Shown: positions 21,758-29,809, counted from the first letter of the stretch. The stretch is 64,000 bases of DNA from CAMAVH01 sp046297835 (GCA_046297835.1 JBKBHI010000003.1:124001-188000); one strand, 5' to 3'. Notes: generated from the sequence alone by a model not told the origin. Made by a program: numbers and translations.

Positions 21758-23227
21758 TTACGCCTTGGCGGCGATGTCGTCCTTCTCGTCGTCCGGATCG
21801 CGCATCAGCTCCTCGGCGGTGACTTTCTTCTCCTCGACCTTGGCCAATTCGAGGATGTAGTCGATGACCTTGTCTTCGAACACCGGCGCGCGGAGCTGCT
21901 CCAGGGCGTCCGGGTTCTTCTGGTAGAACTCGAACACGGCGCGCTCCTGGCCCGGGAAGCGGCGGGCCTCGTTGAGCAGCGCGCGGTTCAGGTCGTCCTT
22001 CGAGATTTCGATATTGTTGCTGCGGCCGGTCTCGGACAGCAGCAGGCCGAGCTTCACGCGGCGCTCGGCGATGGCGCGGTATTCCGTCTTCAGCTTCTCG
22101 ATCTCCTCGGGCGTCTTGCCCTTCAGAGCGTCGTTGGCCGGGCCGTGGTTGTGCGTCGGATCGTCGCAGGTCGCGGCGTCGTGGCCGTGGTCATGGCCAT
22201 GATGGTCGTGGCTGTGATCGTGGGTCGGATCGGTGCAGGTGTCGGCATCATGCTCCGGCGCCTGGCCCGTCATCTGCTGCCAGATGCCGGCGAACTCGCT
22301 GTCGACCAGGCCCTTCGGGATGTCGAAGTCGCACTTGTCGGCGAGCTTGTCGAGCAGGTTGCGCTTCACGCGCATGCGCGTGACCTGCGCGTATTCCTGC
22401 TCCATGCGCTCCTTGAGGCCCTTCTTGAGATCGGCGACGCTCTCGAAGCCGATCTTCTTGGCGAACTCGTCGTCGAGCGTCGCCGCCTTGCGCAGACGGA
22501 CTTCCTTCACGTCGACCTCGAACTCGGCGTCCTTGCCGGCCAGTTCGGCATTGCCGTAATCGTCCGGGAATTTGACCTTCACCGTCAGCTTGTCGCCGAC
22601 CTTGGCGCCGTGCATCTGCTCGACGAAGCCCGGGATGAAGCCGGCCGAATCCATGGCGACCTCGAAGTCCTTGGCGGTGCCGCCGTCGAACGCCTTGCCG
22701 CCGACGCGGCCGATGAAATCGACCAGCAGCGCGTCGTCCTTGGTGGCGGCGCGGCCGGCTTCCTCGGTCTTTTCATAGACGCGGTTGTTTTCGAGCAGGC
22801 GCTGGGCTGCCTCCTCCACCGCCTTGTCGTCGATCGCCACGGTCGGCTTCTCGACCTTGATCTCGCTGAAGGCGAGCGGCTTGATCTCGGGGATCAGCTC
22901 GACGGCCACGGAATATTCCAGATCACCGCCCTCTTCGAACGACTTGATCTCGATGCGCGGCTGCAGGGCCGGGCGCAGGTTTTTGCCGTTGAGCGCGTCG
23001 CGCGTGCCTTCGGACACGGCCTGCTCGAGAATCTCGCCCATGAGCGACGGACCATACTGCTTTTTCAGCAGCGCCAGCGGCACCTTGCCGGGACGGAAGC
23101 CGGGCTGCTTCACCTTCAGGCTCATTTCCTGAAGGCGCGTGTTGAGCTTCGTCTCGATGTCCGAGGCGGGAATGCGGACGAGAAACTCGCGCTTCAGCCC
23201 TTCGCTCGCCGTTTCGGTAACCTGCAT
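21758..23227 (-). CDS. tig: trigger factor with a histidine-rich insert
   Basis: Ribosome-associated chaperone and prolyl isomerase, 489 residues, in an otherwise normal layout. The ribosome-binding domain (1-115) has the signature GFRPGKVP at residues 43-50. The FKBP-type PPIase domain (about 165-245) has VDFIGRVGGKAF. The chaperone domain follows. The oddity is a segment at about residues 325-363 inside the C-terminal domain with eleven histidines, two cysteines and alternating aspartates. Two copies of the motif CxDPTHxH (C331 and C354) flank a DHSHDHHGHDHGHD core. This looks like a nickel- or zinc-binding loop, as in the SlyD tail, and is not part of the standard family. tRNA-Leu lies just upstream. 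Confidence 0.97.
   Translation of the reverse strand: MQVTETASEGLKREFLVRIPASDIETKLNTRLQEMSLKVKQPGFRPGKVPLALLKKQYGPSLMGEILEQAVSEGTRDALNGKNLRPALQPRIEIKSFEEGGDLEYSVAVELIPEIKPLAFSEIKVEKPTVAIDDKAVEEAAQRLLENNRVYEKTEEAGRAATKDDALLVDFIGRVGGKAFDGGTAKDFEVAMDSAGFIPGFVEQMHGAKVGDKLTVKVKFPDDYGNAELAGKDAEFEVDVKEVRLRKAATLDDEFAKKIGFESVADLKKGLKERMEQEYAQVTRMRVKRNLLDKLADKCDFDIPKGLVDSEFAGIWQQMTGQAPEHDADTCTDPTHDHSHDHHGHDHGHDAATCDDPTHNHGPANDALKGKTPEEIEKLKTEYRAIAERRVKLGLLLSETGRSNNIEISKDDLNRALLNEARRFPGQERAVFEFYQKNPDALEQLRAPVFEDKVIDYILELAKVEEKKVTAEELMRDPDDEKDDIAAKA
22139..22255 (-). other. His/Cys-rich metal-binding-like insert within trigger factor
   Basis: This 39-codon stretch encodes residues 325-363 of trigger factor. 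It reads as an imperfect internal duplication: ADTCTDPTHDH at one end and AATCDDPTHNH at the other, with a purely His/Asp/Gly/Ser centre between them. The codons are mixed (cac and cat), and the frame is kept on both sides. It therefore looks like a maintained protein feature and not a frameshift artefact. Confidence 0.85.
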
Positions 23228-23295
23228 GGAAATCGTCCTGTCGTTCTTGGTTTGCCGCGCCGGTCACCGGCTCGGAACAGTGGAATGCGATCGTC

Positions 23296-23379
<84 letters not shown>

Positions 23380-23461
23380 CCCGCGCAGCATCCGGCGGAG
23401 GCCCGCCAAGCCGACGGGAACCGCGGGTAACCACGAGATCGCCTTGACCCGAAAGGCGGTT

Positions 23462-23490
23462 TCTATAGCACCCAGGCCGTATTAGGGAAA
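23462..23490 (-). promoter_or_regulatory. candidate promoter of tRNA-Leu
   Basis: The minus strand reads TTTCCC (23485-23490), 17 bases, then TATAGA (23462-23467), about 83 bases upstream of tRNA-Leu. The -10 is good and the -35 poor. Confidence 0.4.
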
Positions 23491-23498
23491 CAGAGAAA

Positions 23499-23520
23499 CC
23501 CGCCCCGCCGGACGGGCGGG
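23499..23520 (-). terminator. probable terminator of the small cysteine-rich gene
   Basis: Arms CCCGCCC and GGGCGGG on the minus strand, followed by TTTCTCTGTTT, about 30 bases after the stop of the gene ending at 23552. A reasonable intrinsic terminator, and indirect support that this gene is real. Confidence 0.5.
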
Positions 23521-23551
23521 ACGCGCCTTAAATCGTGGCGGAACGGCGCAT

Positions 23552-23881
23552 TTACAAGGCTTTGGCTTGGCGGAGCGGCGCTGGGGGCGCGGACTCGCCC
23601 GGGCGGACGGCGGCGGGACGGCGCGGCGGCGGCGGCATTCGGGTCGCCTTGCCGAGCCCGAGGGTGAGTGGTCCCGTTCCGCGGGGCGGCGCGTCGGCCC
23701 CGACCATGGCCAGATCGCCTTCCGCCGCGACCACGGCGCGCATCATGTCGGCTTCGTCGTCGAACTCGAAGACGGCGCGGCGCAGCAAGCCGCCGTAGCA
23801 GCAGTAAGGCAGGCCGGCGCGCAGCAAACGCTGACGCACGCGCGCGGCGCGCGCCTCATCGCAAGAGCATTTGAACTTCAT
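23552..23881 (-). CDS. hypothetical protein with CxC and CC motifs
   Basis: A 109-residue protein of no family I recognise, if read from MKFKCSC. The first half looks like folded protein: CxC at Cys5 and Cys7, CC at 27-28, then a strand-helix segment FEFDDEADMMRAVVAAEGDLAMV. The second half is proline-, glycine- and arginine-rich and probably disordered. The cysteine pairs could bind a metal. The opposite strand has an open frame of similar length, but its arginine-rich composition looks like a shadow. A terminator-like hairpin follows the minus-strand stop. Moderate confidence only. Confidence 0.5.
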   Translation of the reverse strand: MKFKCSCDEARAARVRQRLLRAGLPYCCYGGLLRRAVFEFDDEADMMRAVVAAEGDLAMVGADAPPRGTGPLTLGLGKATRMPPPPRRPAAVRPGESAPPAPLRQAKAL

Positions 23882-24010
23882 CCCCCGACTCGACACCGAC
23901 GCTGACGCAACGACGCGACCGACGTTAGAGCACGCCGCGCGGCCTGGCGAAAACGAAAAAGCCGCGCGGGCATGCCGGGCGGCTCGAAAATGGAACGATG
24001 CAGGTCGCGC

Positions 24011-24088
24011 GCTCAGTGAAACCAGACGCGCTCCGCGCTTAGTGAGACAAGACGCGCTCCGCGCTTAGTGAGCCGAGACGCGCTCGAT
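24011..24088. repeat. three tandem 26-bp repeats overlapping the stop codon of the downstream-reading small gene
   Basis: Units at 24011-24036, 24037-24062 and 24063-24088 share the core GACGCGCTC and the trinucleotide complementary to the stop region (cttagtgag or ctcagtga). Units 1 and 2 are nearly identical; unit 3 is the coding original covering the C-terminal codons and TAA of the 86-residue gene. Because 26 is not a multiple of three, the extra units lie downstream of the stop and do not extend the protein. Confidence 0.85.
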
Positions 24089-24325
24089 GCGTTCGCGATA
24101 CTGGTGGATGAAGGCGTCGACCGACAGCATGCGCTGGCCATCGTGATGCGGCACGCCATCGACGCGGCCGAACACCACTTGATAGCGCACATGAGGAATG
24201 CCGAAGGAGTCCTTGTAGAGACTCAGCACCTTGGCGGTCTCGACGGTGCGGTCCATCCGCACGCGGCGATAGACGCATCCCTTCTCGATGGCGGGCTCGT
24301 CCCGCTTGAACAGTTTCGCCAACAT
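24065..24325 (-). CDS. conserved-looking hypothetical protein, 86 residues
   Basis: A soluble 86-residue protein with no domain I can name. Its composition is balanced and unlike shadow frames: MLAKLFKRDEPAIEKGCVYRR, then a likely beta-rich segment (TAKVLSLYKDSFGIPHVRYQVVF) and a C-terminal helix (VDAFIHQYRERIERV). The ATG at 24325 is the natural start; a longer frame in another register is not credible. The last codons and stop sit in the first unit of a three-copy tandem repeat. A promoter candidate lies about 115 bases upstream. Confidence 0.75.
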   Translation of the reverse strand: MLAKLFKRDEPAIEKGCVYRRVRMDRTVETAKVLSLYKDSFGIPHVRYQVVFGRVDGVPHHDGQRMLSVDAFIHQYRERIERVSAH

Positions 24326-24439
24326 CTTCGAACGATGCCCCCTGGGTCGTCACAGGCGATTGCCTACGACTACATCGGTAACGGAGAAGGTTTAACGGCA
24401 GGTTAATGGAGAATAGAAAAGAAGACGCAATAACAAGGT

Positions 24440-24469
24440 CTTCTACCCCACAATTAAGTTAAAATGCAA
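24440..24469 (-). promoter_or_regulatory. candidate promoter of the 86-residue gene
   Basis: In an AT-rich patch the minus strand reads TTGCAT (24464-24469), 18 bases, then TAGAAG (24440-24445). It is the only promoter-like match between nnr and the small gene. Confidence 0.35.
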
Positions 24470-24524
24470 CCTTTCGCCGTATCCGACACCGATTTATCCA
24501 CAGGCGGTGCCCGGCCGGATGCCG

Positions 24525-26015
24525 TCAATTTCCGAGAAGTGCTCGTAAAACTTGGGGAATTTGTCCGGGCAGATCGTCGGCGATGAGGCCCGGCCCGAAG
24601 CGCGCCGCCGCCGCGCCCTGGAGCCAGACGGCGGCGCAGGATGCCTCGAACGCCGGCATGCCCTGGGCCAACAGTCCGCCCGTCAGGCCGGCGAGAACGT
24701 CCCCGGCCCCCGCCGTCGCCAAATAAGCCGGCGCGTTGGCGTTGATCGCGGCGCGCCCGTCCGGCGCGGCGATCACCGTGTCGTAGCCTTTGAGCACGAC
24801 CACCGCTTCGGCCTGAACGGCGGCTTCGCGCGCGCGCGCCAACTTGTCGCCCGCCGGATCGATGTCGCGGAACAGCCGGGCGAACTCGCCCTCATGCGGA
24901 GTCAGCACGCAGGGACCGAAGGAACCAGCGATGGCGGCGAACAATTCGCCCGGCCCCTGCGGGCGGCTTTCGGCGAAGGTCGTCAACGCATCGGCATCGA
25001 GCACGCAGGGCAGATCGGCTTCGAGCGCGGCGAGCGTATGGGCGCGCGTAATCTCGCCGACGCCCGCGCCCGGTCCTAAGACCGCCGCCGCGATGCGGCG
25101 GCCGTCGAGATAGGCGATGAAGGCCGCGAGATCGCCGAGCGGCGCGACCACCGCGGACAGCAGATCGGCGGCATAGATCGGCGCCGCGTCCGGCGGGCAA
25201 GCGAGGCTCACCATCCCCGCCCCGGCGCGCTGACCGGCGCACGCCGCCAGCCGCGCCGCCCCCGTCATCTGCGCGCCGCCGACGATGAGGAGATGCCCGC
25301 GCGTATATTTGTGATCGGTCGGCCCCGGCACGGGATAGAGCGCGCGCCACAGCGGAGGCGCGTTCTCGAAGGTCTGCGACGCGGCGGCGTCGGGGGGAAT
25401 GCCGATGTCGACGACGGTCACTTCGCCGCACAGGCCGCGCCCGGGCCAGAGCAGATGCGCCGGCTTTTTGCGGAAAAACGTCACCGTCGCCGCAGCCTCG
25501 ACCACCGCCTCGCCGAGCGGCGCGCCGCTATCGCCGGCGAGACCGCTCGGCAAATCGACGGCCAGGCACGGCAAACCGCGCGCGCGCAGCGCCAGCACCG
25601 TCGCCGCCGCCGCGCCGCTCAAGGGGCGCGTCAATCCCGCGCCGAACAGCGCGTCGATCACCAGTTCGCCGTCGCGCAAGGCGTCCGGCGTCAGCGGCTC
25701 GACAGCGCCGGACCACAAGGCCGCGTGATGCGCCGCGTCGCCTTTCAGGTTCGCGCGCTCGCCGAGCAGCGCGACGCGCACGCTCCAACCCGCCTCGGCG
25801 AGCAGCCGGGCGGCGACGAAACCGTCGCCGCCGTTGTTCCCCGGCCCCGCCAAGACCAACACGGGGCGCTTGCTCCAGCGCGCGCAAGCCGCATCCGCGA
25901 CGGCGCGGCCCGCCGCCTCCATCAACCGCGCGCCGGGAACGCCCCCGGCTACGGCCTTGGCGTCGGCGCGCGCCATTTGCGACACGCTCAGCACTTCGCA
26001 TCCGTTCGTCATCAT
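24525..26015 (-). CDS. nnr: bifunctional NAD(P)H-hydrate epimerase / ADP-dependent NAD(P)H-hydrate dehydratase
   Basis: Metabolite-repair enzyme: the N-terminal YjeF_N domain (about 1-210) epimerises R-NAD(P)HX, and the C-terminal ribokinase-like domain (about 225-490) dehydrates S-NAD(P)HX back to NAD(P)H. It is 496 residues, normal for the fused form. The N-domain shows GPGNNGGDGFVAARLL. The C-domain shows HLLIVGGAQMTGAARLAA, CVLTPHEGEFARLF and the nucleotide-site motif ATAGAGDVLAGLTGGLLAQ. Two adjacent ATG codons begin the gene; either could be used. In many relatives nnr precedes glnB, but here glnB lies 15 kb away. Confidence 0.95.
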   Translation of the reverse strand: MMTNGCEVLSVSQMARADAKAVAGGVPGARLMEAAGRAVADAACARWSKRPVLVLAGPGNNGGDGFVAARLLAEAGWSVRVALLGERANLKGDAAHHAALWSGAVEPLTPDALRDGELVIDALFGAGLTRPLSGAAAATVLALRARGLPCLAVDLPSGLAGDSGAPLGEAVVEAAATVTFFRKKPAHLLWPGRGLCGEVTVVDIGIPPDAAASQTFENAPPLWRALYPVPGPTDHKYTRGHLLIVGGAQMTGAARLAACAGQRAGAGMVSLACPPDAAPIYAADLLSAVVAPLGDLAAFIAYLDGRRIAAAVLGPGAGVGEITRAHTLAALEADLPCVLDADALTTFAESRPQGPGELFAAIAGSFGPCVLTPHEGEFARLFRDIDPAGDKLARAREAAVQAEAVVVLKGYDTVIAAPDGRAAINANAPAYLATAGAGDVLAGLTGGLLAQGMPAFEASCAAVWLQGAAAARFGPGLIADDLPGQIPQVLRALLGN

Positions 26016-26124
26016 GATCCTCGATCGCGTTCCACGCTTAAGATAGCGAGGGGCGCGCCGCCTGTCGCGTCGGGATCAAGGCGCGAAACATTCGTTTCGG
26101 TCGTCGATCCTTGCGCATTTCCAG

Positions 26125-26153
26125 GTTTGTCGCGGCGCGCGAGCGGCTATAAT
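26125..26153 (+). promoter_or_regulatory. candidate promoter of the dadA-like gene
   Basis: A perfect TATAAT (26148-26153) lies 17 bases after GTTTGT (26125-26130), about 41 bases upstream of the TTG start. The -10 is the best TATAAT match in this part of the window; the -35 is weak. Confidence 0.5.
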
Positions 26154-26194
26154 TCGTTCTGCGGCGATGATCTCCGCGTCGAAGGACCCACAGT

Positions 26195-27451
26195 TTGAAA
26201 ACGCTTATTCTCGGCGGCGGCCTCATCGGCGTCAGCACCGCATATTTTCTCGCGCGAGCCGGCCATGACGTGACGGTGATCGAGCGCAAATCCGCCGCCG
26301 GCATGGACACCAGCTATGCCAACGGCGGCCAGCTCTCTGCCGGCCAGTCGATTCCCTGGGCCAATCCGCACACGCCGTTCCTGCTCGCCAAATGGCTCGG
26401 CCGGGCCAACGCGCCGCTCGTGTTCCATCCGCTGAAAGCCGAAGCGGCGCTATGGCGCTGGGGCATGAGCTTCTTGCGCAACTGCCTGCCCGGCCGCACG
26501 CGGGCCAACGCCGAGAAAATTCTCAAGCTCGCGCTTTACTCGCGCGACATGATGGACGAGATCGTCGGCGAGACCGGCATCCAGTTCGACCACAACCGCG
26601 CCGGCATCCTGCAGATTTTCCGCGACCGGGGCAGTTTCGAGCGCGCCAAGCGCGACGGCGAATGGCTGAGCGCGCTCGGCTGCCGGCTCGAACCGAAAAG
26701 CGCCGAGGAGTGCGTCGCCATCGACGGGGCGCTCGACGGCGACCAGTCCCGCTTCGTCGGCGGCCTCTACAGCCCCGACGATTCCTGCGGCGACGCCCAT
26801 CTGTTCGCCAAGGGACTCGCCGAAATTTGCGCGCGCATGGGCGTGCGCTTCCTCTACGACACCGAGATCGTTCGCGTCTCCACCATGGCGGACAAGGTCT
26901 CCGGCATCATGACCAGCCGCGGGATGCTGACGGCGAACCATTACGTCATGGCGCTCGGCAGCTATTCGACGAAGCTGCTCGCCCCGCTCGGCGTCAAAAT
27001 TCCGGTTTATCCCGCCAAGGGCTATTCGGTGACGCTGCCGGTCGGCAACCAGCACCGCGCGCCGCGCATCAGCATCACCGACGACGCGGTGAAGCTCGTT
27101 TACAGCCGGCTCGGCCAGCGTCTGCGCATCGCCGGCACCGCCGAATTCGCCGGTTACGACACGACGCTGACGCCGGGCCGCGCCGAAGGCATTCTCGCCA
27201 CCGCGCGCGAGCTGTTTCCCGAAGCCGGGGATTTCGAGCGCGCCGAATTCTGGACCGGCCTGCGCCCGCTGACGCCGGACGGCGCGCCGATCATCGGCAA
27301 GACGGCCTTGCGCAACCTGACGCTCAACACCGGGCACGGCACGTTGGGCTGGACGCTCGCAGCCGCCTCGGGCCGCGTCTGCGCCGATCTGGTAAGCGGC
27401 CAGACGCCAGCGGTTGACGTGAGCGGCTTTGGGCTCGGCCGCTTCGCCTGA
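26195..27451 (+). CDS. dadA: D-amino-acid dehydrogenase-like FAD oxidoreductase
   Basis: FAD-dependent oxidoreductase of the DadA/DAO family; DadA oxidises D-amino acids to keto acids and passes electrons to the quinone pool. It is 418 residues, typical for DadA. The dinucleotide fold ILGGGLIGVSTAYFLARAG ends in an ER acidic pair; GGQLSAGQSIPWANP and the C-terminal FAD motif GHGTLGWTLAAASG are family marks. The start is TTG with a GAAGGA Shine-Dalgarno; no better ATG is near. Substrate specificity cannot be read from the sequence, and the symbol is by resemblance. It lies at the left edge of the catabolic region and may be independent of it. Confidence 0.85.
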   Translation: MKTLILGGGLIGVSTAYFLARAGHDVTVIERKSAAGMDTSYANGGQLSAGQSIPWANPHTPFLLAKWLGRANAPLVFHPLKAEAALWRWGMSFLRNCLPGRTRANAEKILKLALYSRDMMDEIVGETGIQFDHNRAGILQIFRDRGSFERAKRDGEWLSALGCRLEPKSAEECVAIDGALDGDQSRFVGGLYSPDDSCGDAHLFAKGLAEICARMGVRFLYDTEIVRVSTMADKVSGIMTSRGMLTANHYVMALGSYSTKLLAPLGVKIPVYPAKGYSVTLPVGNQHRAPRISITDDAVKLVYSRLGQRLRIAGTAEFAGYDTTLTPGRAEGILATARELFPEAGDFERAEFWTGLRPLTPDGAPIIGKTALRNLTLNTGHGTLGWTLAAASGRVCADLVSGQTPAVDVSGFGLGRFA

Positions 27452-27453
27452 GC

Positions 27454-27885
27454 CTAAGCCGGCGTGAGCTTATATTTGCGGCCGTCGAGTTCGAGCGCGC
27501 CGTCGGCGAAACGCAGGCTCATGTTCACCACGCCTTCGTTGCGCTGCCACGGCGTCAATTCCATCAGCCGCTGGCCGGCCTTGGTGTAAGGCTCGGCGAA
27601 GGCGAGCGCCTCGGCTTCGGCGCGGCTTTTGGCGCGGATGATGAGCAGGCCCGCACCATGCCGCTTGCCCGTCTCGTCGACGAACGGCCCGGCGGCGAAC
27701 AGCGCGCCCTTGCGCTCCAGATCGACGAGATATTCGTGATGCACGAGCCGCATCTCCTCGGGTGATGCCGGCATCGGCGGCGCCTTGTCGTTGGGCCGCA
27801 TCCAGCAGAGATAGCATTGCTCGCGCGCGAGCGACTTCTGCAAGGCTTGCACTTTGCCTTTGAGGTCTTCGGCGTCCATCGTCAT
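27454..27885 (-). CDS. YciI-like family protein
   Basis: A 143-residue protein with the ferredoxin-like core of YCII-related proteins: a strand-helix with HHEYLVDLERKGALFAAGPF, then HGAGLLIIRAKSRAEAEALA and a FAEPYTKAG stretch. In the family a His/Asp pair is proposed to act in small-molecule chemistry, but function is not established. An N-terminal helical extension of about 40 residues precedes the domain. It is divergent from the IclR gene and shares the 116-base region holding the palindrome, so it may be controlled by the same regulator. Confidence 0.8.
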   Translation of the reverse strand: MTMDAEDLKGKVQALQKSLAREQCYLCWMRPNDKAPPMPASPEEMRLVHHEYLVDLERKGALFAAGPFVDETGKRHGAGLLIIRAKSRAEAEALAFAEPYTKAGQRLMELTPWQRNEGVVNMSLRFADGALELDGRKYKLTPA

Positions 27886-27945
27886 GGCCTGTCTCCCCGT
27901 TCCTTTTGCCGCAGTCTAGCCGGCTGAGGCGCGATGAAAATCCGC

Positions 27946-27965
27946 TTTTTGAGAATTCTCAAAAA
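27946..27965. promoter_or_regulatory. perfect 20-bp palindrome, probable IclR operator
   Basis: The sequence TTTTTGAGAATTCTCAAAAA is a perfect inverted repeat 36 bases upstream of the IclR start and 60 bases upstream of the divergent YciI-like gene. A related inverted pair of TCTCA/TGAGA lies in the next promoter at 28799-28813. IclR proteins bind such AT-rich palindromes, often repressing their own gene. Confidence 0.7.
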
Positions 27966-28001
27966 TTGATAATCTGGCCCGGCAGAAAAACGGGGCGCGT
28001 C

Positions 28002-28775
28002 ATGTCGAGCTTGGAACGGTTGCTGTCGGTGCTGGACGTCTTCTCCGAGGAGAAGCCGATCTGGACGATCGAGGATGTCGCAGCGGCGCTCGGCTATCCG
28101 AAATCGACGGTCTATCGCTACGTCAAGGAGCTGCGCGATTCGCGCCTGCTGCTGTCGGTCGGGCGTTCGGGCTACATCCTCGGGCCGCGCATCATCGAGC
28201 TCGACCGCCAGATCCAAGCGTGCGATCCGCTGCTGACCATCGGCCAGCGCACCCTGCCCGGCCTGGCGCGCGCCGCCGGCGAAGGCGTCGTGCTGCTGTG
28301 CAGCCTCTACGGCGACGCGGTGCTGTGCGTCGACAGCTGGGCCGACCGCTCGAATTTGAGCGTCAGCTATACGCGCGGCCGGCCGATGCCGCTGTTCCGC
28401 GGGTCCGCGTCCAAGGTCATCCTCGCCCATCTGCCGAGCCGCCGGCTCACCAAACTGTTCGCGCAATACGCCCCGATGATCGGCGAAGCCGGCCTCGGCG
28501 ACAGCCTCGCCGCCTTCAAGCGCAATCTGCAGGCGATCCGCGACAAACCGTTCTACGTCACCGGCTCGGAGATCGACAAAGGCGTCTTCGCCGTCTCCGC
28601 GCCGATCTTCAGCGACAGCCGCATCCTCGCCAGCCTGACCTTCGCCATGCCGGAAAAGCGCCGCTCGGCGCGCACCGTGGCGAAAGTCGCCGATCTCGTC
28701 GTCGGCCACGCCCGCGACATCGGCGCGGCGGTGTCGCGGCTCGTGGCGAAGCAAGATGCGGGAACCCGCGCCTGA
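28002..28775 (+). CDS. IclR family transcriptional regulator
   Basis: Regulator of 257 residues with the two family domains. The N-terminal winged helix-turn-helix holds TIEDVAAALGYPKSTVYRYV at about residues 22-41. The C-terminal effector domain (about 75-245) contains GYILGPRIIEL, VDSWADRSNLSV and VSAPIFSDS. IclR proteins typically control degradation of aromatic compounds, here probably the hydroxylase-dioxygenase genes that follow. The ATG at 28002 is chosen because the frame upstream would read through the palindromic operator. Confidence 0.92.
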   Translation: MSSLERLLSVLDVFSEEKPIWTIEDVAAALGYPKSTVYRYVKELRDSRLLLSVGRSGYILGPRIIELDRQIQACDPLLTIGQRTLPGLARAAGEGVVLLCSLYGDAVLCVDSWADRSNLSVSYTRGRPMPLFRGSASKVILAHLPSRRLTKLFAQYAPMIGEAGLGDSLAAFKRNLQAIRDKPFYVTGSEIDKGVFAVSAPIFSDSRILASLTFAMPEKRRSARTVAKVADLVVGHARDIGAAVSRLVAKQDAGTRA

Positions 28776-28788
28776 CCCTTCCGCCGGG

Positions 28789-28818
28789 TTGACGAAAATC
28801 TCACTATATGAGAAATTT
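28789..28818 (+). promoter_or_regulatory. candidate promoter of the catabolic genes with an embedded operator-like repeat
   Basis: TTGACG (28789-28794) is followed after 17 bases by GAAATT as a possible -10. The spacer contains the inverted repeat TCTCA-N5-TGAGA at 28799-28813, made of the same TGAGA half-sites as the palindrome at 27946. A regulator bound here would block the polymerase. The -10 is weak. Confidence 0.5.
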
Positions 28819-28897
28819 GCCTCAAGCGGCCGTTCGCGCCGCGCCGCAAATCCGGGACCGCCAGCCGATCCCGCTCTCTCCTGACAGGGACCGTTTC

Positions 28898-29746
28898 ATG
28901 ACCGACCGCTCCCCGCTGTGGCCCGCGCGCCTCGACCACGTCAAGCTCACCAGCCCGCAGCCGGCGGCGATGAGCGAGTATTACGCCAAGGTGCTCGGCG
29001 GCCAGACGACCGACCTGCCGGGCGGCGACAAGCTCATCGCCGGCGCCGAGCGGCGCGTCGTCATCGGCCAGGGCGACGCCGGTCAGCTCGGCTACGCCGC
29101 TTTCGCGCTCGGCGACCGCGCGCGCCTCGCCGCGTTGCGCGCGCGCTTGGAGAATCAGCAAATCGCCATCCTGCCGTCGCCCTCGCCGCTGCTCGGCGAC
29201 GGCGCGTTCGCCGTGGCCGATCCCAACGGCAATAAGATCGCGTTCGGCGTCGGCTCCACCATTCCGGACGCGCCGACCCGCGACAAGCTGCCCGGCCGCC
29301 TGCAGCATGTCGTCGTCACCACCGACGACATCGGCGGGATGATCAAGTTCTACACCGAAATTCTCGGCTTCAAGCTGTCCGACCGCGTGAAGGACGACGC
29401 CGGCGACACCACCGCCGCCTTCATGCGCTCCGACGACGAGCATCACAGCTTCGCCTGTTTCCGCGCCCGCGCCCGCAAGTTCGACCATTTCTGCTTCGAG
29501 ACGACCGAATGGAACGACATCCGCGACTGGGCCGACCATCTCGCCAGCCTGCATCTGCCGATCGGCTGGGGGCCGGGCCGCCACGGCCCGGGCAACAACC
29601 TGTTCTTCATGCTCAACGATCCCGACGGCAACGCCTTCGAATTCTCCGCCGAGATCGAGCGCGTCGCGCCCGATGTGGAGACGCGCGAATGGAAGCATGA
29701 GCAGCGCACGCTCAACTCCTGGGGCTCGGCCTGGATGCGGAGCTGA
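28898..29746 (+). CDS. VOC family type I extradiol ring-cleavage dioxygenase
   Basis: A 282-residue protein with two vicinal-oxygen-chelate domains, like BphC and 2,3-dihydroxybiphenyl-type enzymes, which split catechols next to the hydroxyl groups with Fe(II). The catalytic second domain has candidate ligands His137 (RLQHVVV), His197 (KFDHFCF) and Glu248 (NAFEFSAE), spaced 60 and 51, close to BphC. Acid-base histidines matching BphC His195 and His241 are His183 and His229. BphC Tyr250 appears to be Phe here. The ATG at 28898 is taken because upstream codons look untranslated. It is the first structural gene after the IclR regulator. The exact catechol is unknown. Confidence 0.88.
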   Translation: MTDRSPLWPARLDHVKLTSPQPAAMSEYYAKVLGGQTTDLPGGDKLIAGAERRVVIGQGDAGQLGYAAFALGDRARLAALRARLENQQIAILPSPSPLLGDGAFAVADPNGNKIAFGVGSTIPDAPTRDKLPGRLQHVVVTTDDIGGMIKFYTEILGFKLSDRVKDDAGDTTAAFMRSDDEHHSFACFRARARKFDHFCFETTEWNDIRDWADHLASLHLPIGWGPGRHGPGNNLFFMLNDPDGNAFEFSAEIERVAPDVETREWKHEQRTLNSWGSAWMRS

Positions 29747-29809
29747 TGTCCGCCGCCTCGTCCGATCGACAAACGATAAATCGACTCACCAATCTGGGGA
29801 CTTAAGACT

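Noticed and set aside
23567..23905. A 112-codon plus-strand frame opposite the cysteine-rich small gene
   Set aside because: Its composition is arginine- and alanine-rich with no order, and it has no ribosome site. The minus-strand frame has a more protein-like first half and a terminator.
24011..24088. Tandem repeat considered as a CRISPR array
   Set aside because: The copies are directly adjacent without spacers and there are no cas genes anywhere in the window.
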